This document shows, piece by piece, positions 10,905 to 21,789 of a DNA stretch of 64,000 nucleotides. Numbering within the stretch: position 1 is the first letter of the stretch; each line of letters starts with the position of its first letter. Below the pieces are notes generated by a model. That model searched no databases. It saw only the letters and a list, made by a program, of their open reading frames with translations, and was not told where the DNA came from. The translations under genes and the position numbers were made by a program. The stretch comes from Linanthus parryae (Eukaryota; Streptophyta; Magnoliopsida; Ericales; Polemoniaceae): the NCBI GenBank assembly GCA_023055425.1, contig JALGPY010000006.1, positions 71,456,127 through 71,520,126 of the forward strand, written 5' to 3'.

Positions 10905-12168
10905 CTTCACTAATAACAAGCTTCACATGTCTCATATGATTCAAGATCAAATGGTTCTAAAAATCCATCCTTATGGCGTCTAGATACATGTTTATCGTTT
11001 GTATGGCCTAGACAACAGAGCCATAGATAAGCAGGATTTAACTCATTCATTTTAATCCTCCTAGGGTTTATGTTATAGACATGATTGCTTAGATCAAGGA
11101 TATAATCCATCGAATAATTTTACACTACAATAGTGAATACTATCAAAATAAATGGAGCAACAATTGTCCTTTATTGAAATAGTAAAACATTCATTGTCCA
11201 AACAAGAAATAGAAATAATATTTATGGTCATGGCAGGCACAAAATAGCAATTATATAATTCTAAAACTAATCATGAAGGCAAAGACAACACGTACACGCC
11301 CACGACCAATGCAGCAACCTTTGCTCCATTCCCAACGCGCTGATCAATCTCTCCTTTAGCCAATCTCCTACTTCTCTTTAGATCCTACACATTTCGACAA
11401 ATGTGAGATCCACATCCAGTATCCAATAGCCAAGATGAAGAGATAGTTAAATTGACATCTATAACAAAAATACACGGTGGTGGTGGAATCACTATTCCAA
11501 GACTCTTATCCTCCAGATACTTTGGGAAGTTCCTCTTCGAGTGTCCAGGCTGACTGCAGTAGTGACAATCACCTTTAGTCACGCCCTTGGCAACGCCACC
11601 AGCAGGTTTAAGGGCAGCTTCCTTAAATTTGGAAACTGACTTGCCTTTCCCTGTGGAGGTAGAAGCAAACCTTTTGCTCTTTCCTTTGCTAACCATCATT
11701 ATGGATTTGGCCTTCCCCTTGTTGATGCTTTTTTCAGTTTTCCTCAACATATTGAGTAGATCTAGCAGAGGCTTAACGATCTCATTCATATTATAGTTCA
11801 TGATGAATTATCCATAACTATCAGGCAACAATTGCAAGATGAGATTAGTTTCCAACTCTTGGCACACGGGAAACCCTAGGTGCGTGAGGATCTCTAGGTA
11901 ACCAATCATACGGAGCACGTGAGGCCCCACATGGTTTCCCTCCGACAGATGACATTTGAACAATGCCTTGGAAATTTCATACCGCTCAACCCTTGCTGCT
12001 CTTCAAAGAGCTTCTTCAAGTGGATGATCATATTAAATGAAGCCATGTTCTCAGAGTTCATTAGCATCGTCAAGTGGACGAATCATTAGCATCGTCAATG
12101 AACTTCTGATGCGCCTTTAGGGCTGCATGGGTATTATTTTCTGGGCCTGCAGGAACTTCATCCTCTAT
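10905..12168 (-). pseudogene. Copia gag-protease remnant (element C)
   Basis: The clearest piece, 11801-11385, has basic low-complexity sequence, the zinc knuckle CHYCSQPGHSKRNF (fourth Cys replaced by Phe) and the protease motif LLDTGCGSHICRNV. The 11110-10910 piece is pre-integrase sequence (NELNPAYLWLCCLGH) and ends at the G junction. Both align along their length with element E gag-pol. Sequence between 11810 and 12168 also matches E gag but has stops and a small local duplication near 12060-12105 (CATTAGCATCGTCAA twice). Non-functional. Confidence 0.85.
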
Positions 12169-13041
12169 AATTAATTAATCATACTAATTAATTCCCAAGT
12201 CTAGTTTAATCCATATGGCGTGTGACCCCAAAGGTTTCTACTTAGTTGGTAGTAATGATTACTAACTTGGAGTGGTGTCTAGCAACACATACATGCCACC
12301 CAACTAATAGAAACAATCATTACTTTGAAAAACCTTGTGCAAGTATTGTCTCATCCCTTTGTCTCTATATCCAGATTGGACACAAGACATACAAGTCACA
12401 CTCGTATATCCAATATGTAGTTTCTCGATCCTGGGAATAGTCTTATCCATGCAGATAACATCAATATCCTATACTGATTTATCTGAGTCTGGCCAGACAT
12501 TCTATAAGTACCATCCCTCGAGTGGCGGTGGATATTTTCTCCCGTTATGTGGGAGGGAAAAATTCTAACTACATCACTACCATCTCTAAGCTTGATTCCT
12601 ATTGTTTCTGATCAGTGCCTTTATTGCTACCCAGTCACGGTGTAGTGTTTGACGATATCAAAACACAATATTCCACAACTAGAGGATCCAGTGAATTCAA
12701 GTCTAAGGATGACAATATCGTTGTTACTACGAGAAGCACTTGTGAATTTACATAACATGCATGTAGCCTCCTCGTTGTGGGTAAATCCAGTGTGCTATTA
12801 CCCTTAATGCATACCCATGTGTTGGATCATGATATCTCCATATCAATCCAACCCCATACTAGTCTATAGTTGATCGTCCTATTAATCAGTATAATTGACT
12901 AGGGATATTTAAGATAAACAACACATTTACAATCTAAGGACTTCATTATATTAAATATCTCCATAAATAATACATTGAATATTCTAACCAAAAGTAATGT
13001 TCATACTAAATATGATTGCCTCTGGGGAATCTATTCCAACA
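12169..13041 (-). repeat. Truncated 5' LTR of element C
   Basis: On the minus strand it starts TGTTGGAATAGAT at 13041 and matches the first ~870 bp of the element E LTR. It then jumps, within an ATTAATTAATT stretch at 12169, directly into gag. Short ORFs in this stretch match shadow ORFs in the E LTRs and are not genes. Confidence 0.85.
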
Positions 13042-13256
13042 TATACGTATTCATGCAGGTCATACAAATCTAGAGAATCAAGAATGAAGTCTCGACTCCC
13101 TGTAATTCGAGAATATCATAATTCTTGAGTTTTCAAAGGAAAACTCATACACGATCTGAGATTCTGAAATTCCTTTGTATCCGGGTCAAATTTTTTTATG
13201 TTTGATTATAGGATATTTTGTTAGATTTTATTGTATATCATTTTTATGACACGTAA
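13042..13256. other. Unassigned 215-bp spacer between element C and the solo LTR
   Basis: This is AT-rich sequence with no convincing ORF or recognisable repeat. Its last five bases (CGTAA) are the left copy of the target duplication of the solo LTR, so this stretch and the sequence right of 16359 were once contiguous. Confidence 0.6.
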
Positions 13257-16200
13257 TGTAATACCCCGTTTAATTGTGAAGGGTAAATAGGGTAATTGAG
13301 AAGTAAAATTTAATTTTTATTCCGAGTAATGAGTTGAATTATTTTTGGGTTCAAGATATAGTCGTAAAGTTTATACAATAATTTTATAGAAAACGGTATT
13401 TTTATTGTGTATTTATTTAGCATTTTATGTGGATATAGCAAGTGTGTACCAAAACCACTAGATGACACACCCAATTAGTACACCCAAAACACTCTAGCAT
13501 AATTAGCTAGTTGACAAAAAAAAGGGAGGGCTGGGGCGGTTGGAGGAAGTTCACCTCTCCAAGCATCAATATCATTATTTAATACCCCTTTTCTCTCTTT
13601 TGTTTCTCACATCAGAAAACAAACTCTCTCACACCTCTCTCTCTCATCAACCCACGGCACCACCACCTCACCTCCATCACCACCACCCGAACCACTTTCA
13701 TCACCAGCATCCACCTCTTCTCTCCCTCTCCTCTCCCTCTCTGCTACGCCCTACCAGTAGCAGCAGCAGCTCCCCGACGAGGAGCCGCCACCAGCCACCT
13801 CCGGCGACCCACCCGACGGAAATCAAACCCCGCCATCTCATCCTCTCTCTTTCCCTCACTGTTTTGAACGCCTGAAACCTCCTCCTCCCTCTGCATCGAC
13901 CCAAGGACGAGCAGAGCAGCAGCAGCACCGCCGAGAAGGCCGCCTAACAGCTCCGGCGAACCAACCCGACGGCGAAACCCGCCGCCACACCTCTGCCTCT
14001 CTCTCTCCCTCACTGTTTGACCCTTGAACCACCTCACCCTCTCTGTTTCTTTGCAAAGAGGAGCTTTAGCAGCAGCAACTCGCTGCAGTGCACCAGAACC
14101 ACCACCATCGCCGCCGGCCACCATTAAATCCGGCGAGAAGCTCACCCGAGCTAACCGGAGCGACCCACTCTTTCCCGTTGGTGCCAAAATACTCCTGGAG
14201 GTCCGAGGAGTCCATTAGAAACATCAAACAAAGCCTAGGATGCCGGATTTATCGCCGATGTTCATCACCGCCGACCGCCACCTTCGGAGACGTAACCCGC
14301 TCCGTTTCTTCACCGTTTCTCGCGATTTTTCGCGTAGGTGAGTCCTAAATCACTCTCTAGTTCATTTCTAATCATCAAAATCGCATCTTGTTAGCTCTAA
14401 CACGAATCGGGTATGTTGGGTTTGAGTTGTAAGCTTGTGTTCATAAAAGGGGGTAGTTTATGTAATTTCTGAAAATTGAAGGGTAAGATGTATACTGCAT
14501 GTTTAGTTTCTGAAAAGTTGGGGGTGATTTGTGTATATTACCAAACTGCATATTTATATAAACTTTAAAATGTTATTTTTGGATTAATGATATAAGCTAA
14601 TATTTCTATATATTCTTTTGACTAAATAAAATTAAATAGGTTGATTAAATTATATAGAACTTTATTTATATGAAATATTGTTGTTTTTATAAGCAAGATA
14701 AAAATGTACGATTTGGTTTAATTACAAAATTTCGGTTTATTTAACTAAATAGTTTAAATTTCTTGTAAATTGTTATTTTGAGTAAAATAGATTATTTTGT
14801 TAATATTGATAAAAATAAATAAGTTGGAAGTTAATTTCTGATATAACTAATAAAGTAGAATTTTTAAATAAAAATCCATATTACTATTATTTGATATTAC
14901 TTGATTATTTTCTTCATAGATATTAGAACTTATTTATTTAACATAAGTTTATAATTATATATATGACTTGTTTTATTGAAATAAGCATTTTGTGAATTTT
15001 ATTTGAGTATTTAATTATTATATAGTGTATACATTTTCTAATAAATAAATAGCTATAATTGATTTAGTTTGATTTAACTTTTATAGTCACTTATGAATAA
15101 GTAGTTTGTTTATTAAATTATTATTTCCTATAAAATGAGGGTGAATGAAATTAATATTGGATTTATTACTCAATAATTTTATGAGCTTGTATTTGTATAA
15201 ATTATAATATTTTTATGAGAAAAATATAAGTGTTAATTAAATAATTGTTTTATGCTATTAACTAATGGGGTTAAGGGGGATAATTTCAAATGAGAAATTA
15301 GGAGATATAGCATTTTTCATAATGTACTTGCATAATTAGACTTGTAATTAATTTAGGAATTATAAATTGTAGGTGACGAATTCATAGTCGAGGGCTACGT
15401 GTATCTGTAGGAGCTATCGTGATATTTGTCGTGCTACTTGAGGTGAGTAAATATGCCTAACCTAGTGTGCCCGTCCTTCTTTCGTGTCCAATTATTTTTA
15501 TGATTTTTACGTCTCAAAATGTGATTTGTGATATACGTGCTTGACTTGAGATTTCAAATACTTGTCTAAATGATTCTTTTGGAAAATATCACATGAAATT
15601 AATAATACGTAATAACGTAAAGTGGAAACAGTTGTGCGGTGGAACCATATACTGATTCTTATTTATTGTGGTTATGATATTTTGCTCGGTTGCAATTTCC
15701 CCGGGCTGCTCCATGTACTCACCTCTCTGGCCGCAATAAGTCTTAGAGGGGTGCTGGCACTTAAGGTCTTGGATGCATGGGATATGGTTGGTTCTATATT
15801 TTGGATTGTTCCCCGCTACAACTAAATAATAAATGTGGATTTTCATGTGGAAATGGATGGACTTGAGTTATTTTGGAAAATATGGAAATGAATTGAGAAT
15901 ATTAAATGATGAGTTGGATAATTTATATTGGTCATTTGGAATGATATGTGGTTTACTTACTCGTTATTCATCTTTTATTTAAAATAAAATATGCCTCTTT
16001 CCGATTTACATGTTGGGGTGTTTACTTGCTCAGCGTTTGTGCTGACTTTGGAAAAACTGCGGCCTTGTTTCTTTCCCCCGCAGGTCTAGGTGAAGGGAGC
16101 TCGGCTTAACGGGAATCGCGGACTCACCTAGTTATCTAGTATTTAAATAATTAAAACACCTAGACAATGTTTCATCTTGTTTAATAGTATGTAATATTTC

Positions 16201-16354
16201 ACTTTGGAAGACTTATGGGTTGTAATAAATAATAATGGCGATGTTTGTTTTGTTTACAATTCTGTTTCCCCCCCCCCCGCTCCCGGGAGCGATCTCGGGC
16301 GCGGGGCGTCGGCATTCACGCACCTCTCCCCACGGCGAGGCGCGGGGTGTCGCA
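13257..16354 (+). mobile_element. Solo LTR of a chromovirus-like gypsy element, flanked by CGTAA
   Basis: This 3098-bp LTR begins TGTAATACCCC and ends GGGGTGTCGCA, and is flanked on both sides by CGTAA (13252-13256 and 16355-16359). There is no internal region, so it is a solo LTR left by LTR-LTR recombination. Its start is shared with the LTRs of D and F. A CT-rich stretch (13600-14060) and a GC-rich patch near 16265-16350 account for several spurious proline- or arginine-rich ORFs. Related segments of the D LTR (near the CACCTAG/CTAGGTG sequence) show common ancestry. No gene is supported inside. Confidence 0.88.
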
Positions 16355-16577
16355 CGTAATCATGCCCCAAAATTTGAAATCATGTTTTTTGATTCTTTGA
16401 AATACATATCTTCGAGCGGGTTTTCTAGGTCTCTAAATTAGCCGAACTCTTTTGTATTCCATTTGTTGTGGTTCTTGTTTATGTATAATCTCTACTTAGC
16501 ATGCTACAATTTTCGTTTTGATAGTATCAATCAATGCATTATAGTATCTCCAATCTTCATGAACATTGATGTTTTCA

Positions 16578-16760
16578 AATAGCCTTATAATTTTTGGCGA
16601 AGTCGCAAATTATGGAGGTGCCTTCCGACCTAGGTGATGCCTCAAAGGGAACATAGTAGGATCTCTGTCCTCCGTTAAATGCGGTCAAACAAAAATTCAT
16701 AAATTACGTTACTTTGTATGACTTAATTACAGGAGTCGTGGGCACGATCAATACAAACAG
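16578..16760 (-). repeat. Fragment of an H-type LTR
   Basis: This stretch aligns with the first ~170 bp of the H LTR: both have a hairpin, then GTGCC(C/T)TCC.., CTAGGTGATG/CAAGGTGATG, a GTAGGATC block and GCGATCAAC/GCGGTCAAAC. It has no partner LTR or target duplication that I can see. Confidence 0.6.
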
Positions 16761-17212
16761 AAAAGTTGTCAAGAATTCTACCTGATAGATGTACGCGCGC
16801 ATCGATATTGGGAACCGAGAATTGATCATGAGGTTGAAAGACACGAGGATACTTTCCATTTGTCCACGTCATCTCCGTAGTATTAGTATGAGAAGAGAGA
16901 TAGTCTAGGTTTTATGGTTCTTGTCAAGTGAAATCTTCCACAATTGCTTGGAGGAGATCTGCCAGATAGCATAAGTAAAAATAAAAGATTGGTTGTGCAA
17001 GCAAATGAAGTGGCACTTAGGATGCATTACATAAAATCAAAGATGGAAGCAGCACGTCGTGCAAGACCACCCTGGTGAGCTGGCAAAGGTATCTGGGTCG
17101 GGCCTTCGACCTTAAATTACAAGGCGCTAGTTGGGAGGCAACCCAACCTAGGAGTAGTTTAATTTTAGCGTAATTTCGCTATTTCTAAATTCAGGTTTCC
17201 ATACAATATGAT

Positions 17213-17247
<35 letters not shown>

Positions 17248-18095
17248 CTACCAATGTTTGAAATGAGTTAAATGCATGGATACATGTGACACTGAAATTC
17301 CAAATTCCCCTTCTTGATGCGCACTGAAGCTAAGGCACGCTAACTGAGAAGATAAACTCAACATGAACGTGAAGTGAAATTAGAAAAATCACTCGAGGTC
17401 GAGGAATGATGACGATGGAATGAGAATTTATGTTACATGAGCTTTCTGGTGATATATGATATGCATGTATCGGAGTCTGGAATCATGAGATAGAGCAAAA
17501 TGGACGTCATTCTAGGAAAAACTAAATAAGGACTTCAAAACATCCGGAAATGTGCTAAGACCAAGTAATCAAGGATATTTTGAGGTAATTTTTTCACCTA
17601 TGGAGTCCTATGGTGAAAATGTGCTGGAAAGACTTTCCGAGAATGCTAAAATACCTCATATCGGAGCTCGGGCCAAAAGGATGGAGAAAAAATGTATTAG
17701 AGATGCTGAATTTCTGGAAAAGGATAATAACCCCATAAATTGAGATTTGCTCATGGAAAATGAGGGGAATCATTTCCTATGGTGAAATGAGTTTAAAATG
17801 GCACTCCAGGCACATAAGAAGTCTCACATCGGAGTATGGGACACAAAAGTGAAAAAAAAAACTCTCCAAAATCCTTCGAAATTCATTTTTACCGGATTTC
17901 CAATCCGTTTGAGGGTTTTCCGGCCTGGGGTTATCCTACATCATTATTGCTTGAAATTTCTCGCCTAGTGGCTCAGGTCAAGTACGGGGGAGAGATAGGT
18001 GTTCATAACTCAAAGAGGTCACAGTCCAACTGAGGGACTCCGAGCACAATTGGGCTTAGAGTGAAAAAGAGGAAGTGATGGGGACTACTAAAGGT
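16761..18095 (+). other. Old repeat remnants, including an Athila-like post-pol segment
   Basis: There is no convincing gene. At 17088-17150 the plus strand matches the sequence just after the pol stop of Athila-like element B (56690-56755, minus): CTGGGTCGGGCC, then TTACAAGGCGCT, then TTGGGAGGCAACCCAAC. This marks a decayed plus-strand Athila-like element. A (GA)n microsatellite lies at 17217-17246. The 17300-18095 part has short ORFs (17552-17743, 17836-18033) without known motifs and is probably the non-coding 3' part of that element or another one. Confidence 0.5.
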
Positions 18096-20215
18096 TGTCA
18101 CACCCCTTGATTTCCAAGCTTTCCGTTCCGGACCGGAGAGTCTAGGAGGGTGCTACTCATAATAAAATGGCAAAAATTGTGAACAAACACTGCCTTAGTT
18201 ATACATTACATAAGCCAACAGTCTTAGACATCGTCTTAAATATTATTACATTAAAGGTGAAAATCTAGAGTTCCATTCGCTAATATTACTGATACCACTA
18301 GGTGAGTCTGTGTCACCTCCCTATGCCATGCCTTCTTCTTCTAGACTTGCGGTGGGAAATAAAACAGGAACCGCAGTTTTTCTAAAGTCAGCAATGAAAT
18401 ACTGAGTAAGTAAACACCCAATCTTGTAAACATATTACGAAACATATCTTTCCACAAACAATCAATAGAGATGAATGGGCAATAACTATATATATCCTTG
18501 GAGAATAAAGTATGAAGACTGAAACACATGAAATTCTCTTTCTTTTTACCTTGCATCACAACCGTTCTCTTATATCTTAAAGGGGGAATATTATTCCCAA
18601 TCTGTCTCTTATTTCTTTTTATAAAATATCTTCCTCAAATAAAACCATACTATTATTTTGTTGATACGGGGAAGATCTACCCTTTCACTAGCTAGCATGA
18701 CCATAAGTGCCGGTACCCCCTAAGACCTCTTGCGGCCAGAGAGGTAAGTGCATGGAGACACCCGGCAGGTCGCGACCGGGTTAAAATAATACTTGGTCGA
18801 GTGATCGAAGTCAACACGACAATCTATTAATAATATAACGATCCCCGCACAACTTTTTCCACTTTGCATTATTTATGAATTATTATTCTTGTGAGACATT
18901 CTCAAAACATATATTTCAAAATATAATCCAATCTCAAATAAAACAGTCATATCATAATACACATTTTGAGACAAATAATAAAATCGTGTTTGGACACGAA
19001 AGAAGCTAGGCATGCTAGACTTAGCATGTTTACTCACCTCAAAACACCGTAATTATCATGTAAGCTTTCACAGGTAGACGTAGCCCTCTTCTACAAATTT
19101 GTTACCTACAAATTCATAATTTCTAATCAATTTCAAGTTTCAACTAGCACGAATAATGCAAGCACTCGATGTGATATGCGATGTACTCTAGTGGCGATGT
19201 AGAAGCGCCTTATTTGAACTTTAAGACAACCCACTTTCCCCTCCATTTTAGTCTTTAGCCATAAAATTAAAACATCTCCACTTATCGTTATCTAGTATTC
19301 CAAATAATTTTCATATATTCTAAACTATACTAAACACATTTCAATTTTAGGATAACTAATTGATCGTAAGTTCTTCTATTTAGAAAACACTAGTTTAGGC
19401 TTCATTTATCAAGCAACAGGTTTTATTCTTAATATTTTACACAAATATTTAACTTCTCTAGGGTTAAATGTCATTAGCAAATAAACTTTTAGATTGGCAA
19501 ATTTAATTATTAATAGTGCAATAAAATGACTATATACTAACTTGTTTAGGAGATGATACCATAAAAATATCTATAAGAATAAGTAGTATTTAACATCTAT
19601 TTATAAGTATGAGAAATAATTATTTTTAATCTAGAGAAAGATAAATCATCAAGTGGAGAAACAATTCGTCAATATTTCCACATATTAATTTATAACCTTA
19701 TTTTATTCTAAAAACGATATTTAGACTACCAATTATTTGGAATGTTAATTTACAATATTTTGAGATTAACTAATTAAACAAAATAATATTGATTATTGAA
19801 TAAATATGCACATTATGTTTAATTGTTTATATTTTCAAGAGACAACACCATTTTACTTTATAATGCATATACGGAATAATATTTCAAGACCAAAATCACA
19901 TTTATGTAATTGTAATGAAAACTAGAATATTCAAAAATAATTTTAAATCCGAATTTCCTATTTTAAATTTCATATTTATATATAATGTTATGTAAACGAC
20001 ATTCAGCTTCCGTATATTCTTTTAAAAGATAAACAATGACCCCTACTCAAGAAAAACAGTTTCTGATTCATCAATACGTACCCTCCATATTTCAGATTGT
20101 ACAAATAATACCCTCAAGTTCACATTTATTCTCAAAACGTCATCTTCTTCACCCATAACCTTAAAATTGGAATCTATCTATCAAGATTGGATTGTGATTG
20201 CATAAAACGATTAAT

Positions 20216-21075
20216 TAGGAGATTTAGAGTGTACCCATACAAAAAATCGTCGAAAACGACCGTGAAACGAGGCGGGTTGAACCCCCGAAAAACTCGCCGG
20301 TGATGGTGGCCGACCGGAGCTTTTCCGGTCATTTTTGGGCGCAGATGTGGTCTCCTACAGCCTCGTCAGACCTTATAGTGTCTCGGTAGACAGAAGGAAG
20401 GAGATGGGTGTCTCGGGTTTGCTCTGGTCGGAGCTCTCGCCGGAAAAAATGGAACTCCGGCGGCGGTCTCTGCTTGCGGCTGCTCCTGTCTATTTTTTTC
20501 TTCTTCGTGCTTCTGGTCGGAACTGAGAGGGTGAGCGAGAGAGAAACAGAGGGAGAGGAGAGGTGAAGGTGGTGGTGGTCTTCGGGTGGTTCCCTGCGGG
20601 GGTGGCTTGGCCGCTACCTTCTGCTGCTGATGGTCGAAAACGACCGTGAAACGAAATTAGGAGATTTAGAGTGTACCCATACAAAAAATCGTCGAAAACG
20701 ACCGTGAAACGAGGCGGGTTGAACCCCCGAAAAACTCGCCGGTGATGGTGGCCGACCGGAGCTTTTCCGGTCATTTTTGGGCGCAGATGTGGTCTCCTAC
20801 AGCCTCGTCAGACCTTATAGTGTCTCGGTAGACAGAAGGAAGGAGATGGGTGTCTCGGGTTTGCTCTGGTCGGAGCTCTCGCCGGAAAAAATGGAACTCC
20901 GGCGGCGGTCTATGCTTGCGGCTGCTCCTGTCTATTTTTTTCTTCTTCGTGCTTCTGGTCGGAACTGAGAGGGTGAGCGAGAGAGAAACAGAGGGAGAGG
21001 AGAGGTGAAGGTGGTGGTGGTCTTCGGGTGGTTCCCGGCGGGGGTGGCTTGGCCGCTACCTTCTGCTGCTGATGC
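20216..21075. repeat. 442-bp tandem duplication inside the D LTR
   Basis: Two nearly identical copies, starting at about 20216 and 20658, each run from AGGAGATTTAGAGTG to CTTCTGCTGCTGATG. They differ at only a few positions (for example near 20470/20912 and 20597/21039). A short extra segment repeating GTCGAAAACGACCGTGAAACG lies at the junction. The truncated 5' LTR of D reaches only the first ~120 bp of this zone. Confidence 0.9.
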
Positions 21076-21293
21076 TTGGTGGCAGAGAGGAAGAGAGATA
21101 GATGGAGAGGAGAGGGAGAGAGAGAGAGTTGTGGTGTTGGGGTGGAGATGGTCTCGGGGGTGGTGGTGAAGGTGGTGTTGTGTTTGCCAAAGAAGAGCGA
21201 GGAGAAGAAATAAACGGAGGAGAACAAGGAGAGGGAGAGGACGAAATGTTGGGGAAATGTGTGGCAGGAGAAGTTGGGTTTGTGAAAAAAAGC

Positions 21294-21406
21294 TATTATT
21301 TTATTTTATTTTATTTTATTTTATTTTATTTTATTTTATTTTATTTTATTTTATTTTATTTTATTTTATTTTATTTTATTTTATTTTATTTTATTTTATT
21401 TTATTA
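21294..21406. repeat. (TTTTA)n microsatellite in the D LTR
   Basis: About 22 uninterrupted copies of a TTTTA pentamer. It produces artefactual ORFs of repeated FILFY. Its purity suggests recent expansion or recent slippage. Confidence 0.95.
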
Positions 21407-21789
21407 AATTACTTATTAGGTATTGAAGTTTCTATCAAATACAACTTCTACCTCCTATCTTAACTAGCATATACTCTTTGAAACTACGACTACCTCCCCT
21501 CCCTTCAATAATTAACATCTAAGCTACACGAAAAGTCAACAATTACCCCTATAAAACGGGGTATTACATCCTTCCCTCCTTAAACAGAGTTTCGTCCTAG
21601 AATCTTAAACCAAATAATCAATGAAATGGTACTATAGGATTTTCTATATGTCGCAACAACCAATACATATAATATGATAACCTCATTTATATGTAGTTCT
21701 ATACATGTGGCGCGGGAGCGGTACAAGGATTAAGGTAATGAAAACTAAATGGTTACATTCCCTCACCCTTAGAGGAGTGACGTCCCCGG

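Larger units (their letters stand above)
10905..13041 (-). mobile_element. Element C: Angela/Tork-like copia remnant
   Basis: Read right to left this holds the first ~870 bp of an LTR (13041 to 12169), then gag and protease coding sequence down to about 10905, where element G interrupts it. It is closely related to the complete element E (25735-34194). Compared with E, the second half of the 5' LTR, the primer site, the leader and the start of gag are missing. The remaining pol and 3' LTR would lie left of the window, beyond G. Confidence 0.85.
18096..21568 (-). repeat. 3' LTR of element D (3473 bp)
   Basis: It is bounded by TGTCACACCCC at 18096 and GGGGTATTACA at 21568, next to a polypurine tract that reads AGGAGGGAAGGA on the minus strand. 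It aligns with the partial 5' LTR at 35407-37560. It contains a 442-bp tandem duplication and a long (TTTTA)n run. The proline/arginine-rich ORFs within 20335-21463 come from the CT-rich leader zone and the pentanucleotide run, and are not genes. Confidence 0.88.

Noticed and set aside
13540..14348. Proline-, histidine- and arginine-rich ORFs on both strands
   Set aside because: They come from the CT-rich leader zone of the solo LTR, lack known domains and overlap on both strands.
20335..21463. Paired ORFs MGADVVSYSLVRPYSV and FILFY repeats
   Set aside because: The pair is the 442-bp LTR duplication translated twice; the FILFY run is the TTTTA repeat.
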